64,000 bases of DNA from Clostridiales bacterium. Lineage in GTDB: Bacteria; Bacillota; Clostridia; Peptostreptococcales; Anaerovoracaceae. The stretch covers positions 17,980 through 81,979 of the forward strand of contig DUTT01000069.1 in assembly GCA_012841925.1 (NCBI GenBank), in the 5' to 3' direction. Of the stretch, positions 62,235 to 64,000 are shown in pieces. Below the pieces are notes generated by a model. That model ran no database searches. It saw nothing but the letters and a program-made list of their open reading frames with translations, and had not been told where the DNA came from. Position numbers and translations under genes: made by a program. Each line of letters opens with the position of its first letter. The first letter of the stretch is position 1.

Positions 62235-62600
62235 ATGAACTTTTGTTGGGTGACGCTACCGGTCAAGGATTTCGAAAAATCGCTTAACTTTTACCACGGC
62301 TTGCTGGGACTTCCCGTCGACAGCAAGATAAAGGGCGAAGGAATCGAAATGGCTATGCTTGGTGAGAAAGAGCAGCCAAAGGTTGAGATTATACGCCTCG
62401 CAGAATACGGGGACAGGAGCTTTTCTTCGGACATCACGGTTGGGTTGGCCGTCGAATCTATGGAGGCGACATTGGAATTTTTGAAAGAGAAGGGGATTCC
62501 TGTTCTTCGCGGTCCTATTTCGCCGAATCCAAATCTCCAGTTTATCTACATCAACGATCCGGATGGATACGAAGTGCAGTTGGTGGAGATGCGAGGGTAG
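62235..62600 (+). CDS. VOC (glyoxalase/bleomycin-resistance) family protein
   Basis: The 121-residue protein has the vicinal-oxygen-chelate layout of two beta-alpha-beta-beta-beta modules. The first is VTLPVKDFEKSLNFYHGLLG; the second ends IYINDPDGYEVQLVE with the metal-ligand Glu. The first metal-ligand His/Gln of classical glyoxalase I is not obvious (WVTLPVKD). AAGGAGG precedes the ATG. The substrate is unknown. It stands between accessory genes and is followed by a strong hairpin. Confidence 0.85.
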   Translation: MNFCWVTLPVKDFEKSLNFYHGLLGLPVDSKIKGEGIEMAMLGEKEQPKVEIIRLAEYGDRSFSSDITVGLAVESMEATLEFLKEKGIPVLRGPISPNPNLQFIYINDPDGYEVQLVEMRG

Positions 62601-62634
62601 CCTGTTTCTGTTAGATGATAAGTTGCAGGTTGAA

Positions 62635-62672
62635 AAATATGGGCGATGTCGGAAACGACATCGCCCATATTT
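62635..62672. terminator. Perfect 17-bp hairpin with GAAA tetraloop
   Basis: AAATATGGGCGATGTCG and CGACATCGCCCATATTT pair fully around a GAAA (GNRA) loop, 35 bases after the VOC stop. There is only a short T-run, but A-run and T-run flank both sides, so it may terminate in both directions. Confidence 0.65.
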
Positions 62673-62794
62673 AAACATAATCGCAAATCAGATCAATTTC
62701 GCAAAACTAACAGATAGTCACGAACAAATGCACTTAAGTACTTACATATCATAGTATACGAAAAATATAAAAAATGTCAATCGAAATATAACAG

Positions 62795-63598
62795 TTATGG
62801 CTGCAACCAGTAGCTATCAGGGCGTGCAATTAGACGAGCGTTGTTATAAGCCATTTCAGTTGTAAGGCAAGTGTGTCCATAGTATACAGACTTGTCCTCG
62901 CTCAGAGAGAGTACCAACGCTAAATCGGGCGTATCCGGATTTGTTAGATAAAGAGGAGCCAGGAGTTGAATTTTACCGCGGTATAACTGTGGAACGATTG
63001 TTTTATAGTTTGCTTCGATGCGCTTTTTAACAGATCTAATTGCTCCGTCAATTAAGTTTTGACAGAATTCTTTTCCATTGGCTCTCAGTTGTTCCGGAAT
63101 CCTCAAAAAGTTCTCCTCTTCGTATAAAATATGATTCCACTGGGGAGTAATTTCCAAATTGATGTCAAAAATCAAATCACTGGGACTGCTAAAATAACTA
63201 GCGCGACGTAGAGCAGTTACATCTGCAGTTGAAAGATCTGAATACTTGATTGTATAACTGTTGTAGAATGTCGTGAAACGCCAGGGCTGGAATCCTTCGA
63301 GCGGATTCTTTATGCAGTAGAAATAAATTGGTTGCCATGTTTTATCATAGAGCCCAGTATTGAAGCATGCTATACTCTCGTCCATGAAAATATATTGCTG
63401 TTTTTCTGTTTCTTCTGCATCTTCTCTTTCTTGCCATAGTTTTTCAAACGTGTAGTAGAGATAATTTTTCAATATACCGAAATCTGACTTTCCCGCATAG
63501 CTCCACTTTTCAGGAGGGAGTTCATTTGTAGACAAAATCTTTACTTGTTTCAGAAAGAAATCATAACTTCCCAGGAACGCCCAGTCTCTCAGTTGCAT
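62795..63598 (-). CDS. DUF3825 domain protein
   Basis: The 267-residue protein matches the DUF3825 pattern: LPPEKWSYAGKSDFGILKNY near the start, CFNTGLYDKTWQPIYFYC, SPSDLIFDINLEI, GAIRSVKKRIEANYKTIVPQ (in part) and the C-terminal MAYNNARLIARPDSYWL. The function of DUF3825 is not known; some members carry an OST-HTH domain, absent here. ATG 63598 follows GGAGGG by 6 bases; an earlier ATG at 63631 would lie only a few bases downstream of the -10. The gene is A+T-rich, like the zinc-ribbon gene, and probably acquired. Confidence 0.8.
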   Translation of the reverse strand: MQLRDWAFLGSYDFFLKQVKILSTNELPPEKWSYAGKSDFGILKNYLYYTFEKLWQEREDAEETEKQQYIFMDESIACFNTGLYDKTWQPIYFYCIKNPLEGFQPWRFTTFYNSYTIKYSDLSTADVTALRRASYFSSPSDLIFDINLEITPQWNHILYEEENFLRIPEQLRANGKEFCQNLIDGAIRSVKKRIEANYKTIVPQLYRGKIQLLAPLYLTNPDTPDLALVLSLSEDKSVYYGHTCLTTEMAYNNARLIARPDSYWLQP

Positions 63599-64000
63599 AT
63601 TGTGCCCTCCAGCTATTAAGAATAATTTCACTTTCTATATTATAGCAATATTTCACATTTTTGTCACTATATGTTCTTTGAAGTTTCCAACAGTAGAGTG
63701 TTCTAAATCCAAAGTCGTTTCGAAGTGACTCGCTCAAATCATTATCAAAATGCGTGCGTGTTATTAAGGGCGTATGAAGGCCGATCCGCTGGATTTCAGA
63801 GATATTAAGTGATTTGTCTATGGACAAAGGCATAAATATTTAATACAACACACACTGTTGGTCTAAAGGCGGCTGGTTCTGTTAACTAACGATGAAAAAA
63901 TGAGATCTGAAATGCTTCTGGCAAGTAGAAATGCAAAAAAATAATCACGACTACATGCTTGGTTGAAAAATTATCATAGTGGATCGTGAAGTGCAAGTCC
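63599..64000. other. Window-edge region upstream of the DUF3825 gene
   Basis: A+T-rich. It holds the DUF3825 promoter and no gene I can support. A 90-codon minus-strand frame at 63561-63833 is discussed under rejected items. Confidence 0.5.
63639..63667 (-). promoter_or_regulatory. Promoter of the DUF3825 gene
   Basis: Minus strand: GTGACA (63667-63662), a 17-base spacer ending TGC, and a perfect TATAAT (63644-63639). It is 41 bases upstream of the start codon. Confidence 0.8.

Noticed and set aside
63561..63833. A 90-codon minus-strand frame upstream of and overlapping the DUF3825 gene
   Set aside because: It runs through the strong DUF3825 promoter and the ribosome-binding site, overlaps the gene start in another frame, and shows no family features. 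A small gene is not fully excluded.

Overview
The window is a contiguous stretch of a low-redox, Gram-positive (Clostridia-like) chromosome with fairly high G+C and strong G/C preference at third codon positions. This rests on the division/cell-wall (dcw) cluster order, a MutS2-ZapA-PheST block, ptb-buk (butyrate formation), a SpoVD/PbpB-type PASTA PBP, an LPXTG-anchored surface protein with a sortase, and a SARP-like response regulator. I cannot name the genus.

Layout. 1-4165: the 3' end of a YbaB/EbfC gene, then recR, an N-acyl-D-amino-acid deacylase-like amidohydrolase, a class-A-beta-lactamase-fold serine hydrolase, lgt and a small membrane protein, closed by a bidirectional terminator. 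4265-11448: lysA, a U32 tRNA-hydroxylation-type protein, two SDRs, an M20 amidohydrolase, rnhB and a NYN-LOTUS protein, with readable promoters. 11564-23624: mraZ box/promoter, then mraZ-rsmH-ftsL-PBP-murF-mraY-murD-ftsW-murG-ftsQ-ftsZ, tightly packed and ending in a terminator. 23645-36460: TrmH-type methyltransferase, pheS, pheT, long ZapA, mutS2, argS, two radical-SAM proteins and a TPR protein. 36644-37082: a tRNA operon (Asn, Leu, initiator Met) with its own promoter and terminator. 37635-38363: TraX-like membrane protein.

38711-49442 is the most distinctive region. It holds a 1049-residue hybrid sensor (7TMR-DISM type, two kinase modules around a receiver), a response regulator with a SARP-like DNA-binding/BTAD half, a 1672-residue LPKTG-anchored adhesin of mosaic composition, and a class B sortase. 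Upstream of the adhesin lies an 11-bp-period direct repeat in front of a TATAAT box, a geometry typical of SARP binding sites. I propose a self-contained sense-and-anchor system.

49524-57922: a catabolic block with a class V aminotransferase, a ferredoxin-domain aldo/keto reductase, ptb, buk, a nitrilase, a NudC-like Nudix hydrolase, an asparaginase and a divergent arginase. The common theme is release of ammonia and acyl-phosphate energy from amides and amino acids, which is an inference. 57992-64000: accessory DNA with a 39-bp minisatellite, AT-rich repeat-bearing spacers, a zinc-ribbon protein of foreign composition, an unrecognised 439-residue protein, a VOC protein and a DUF3825 protein. 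Several intergenic gaps hold short degenerate tandem repeats (32, 36, 39, about 50 and 62 bp periods), which seems to be a habit of this genome.
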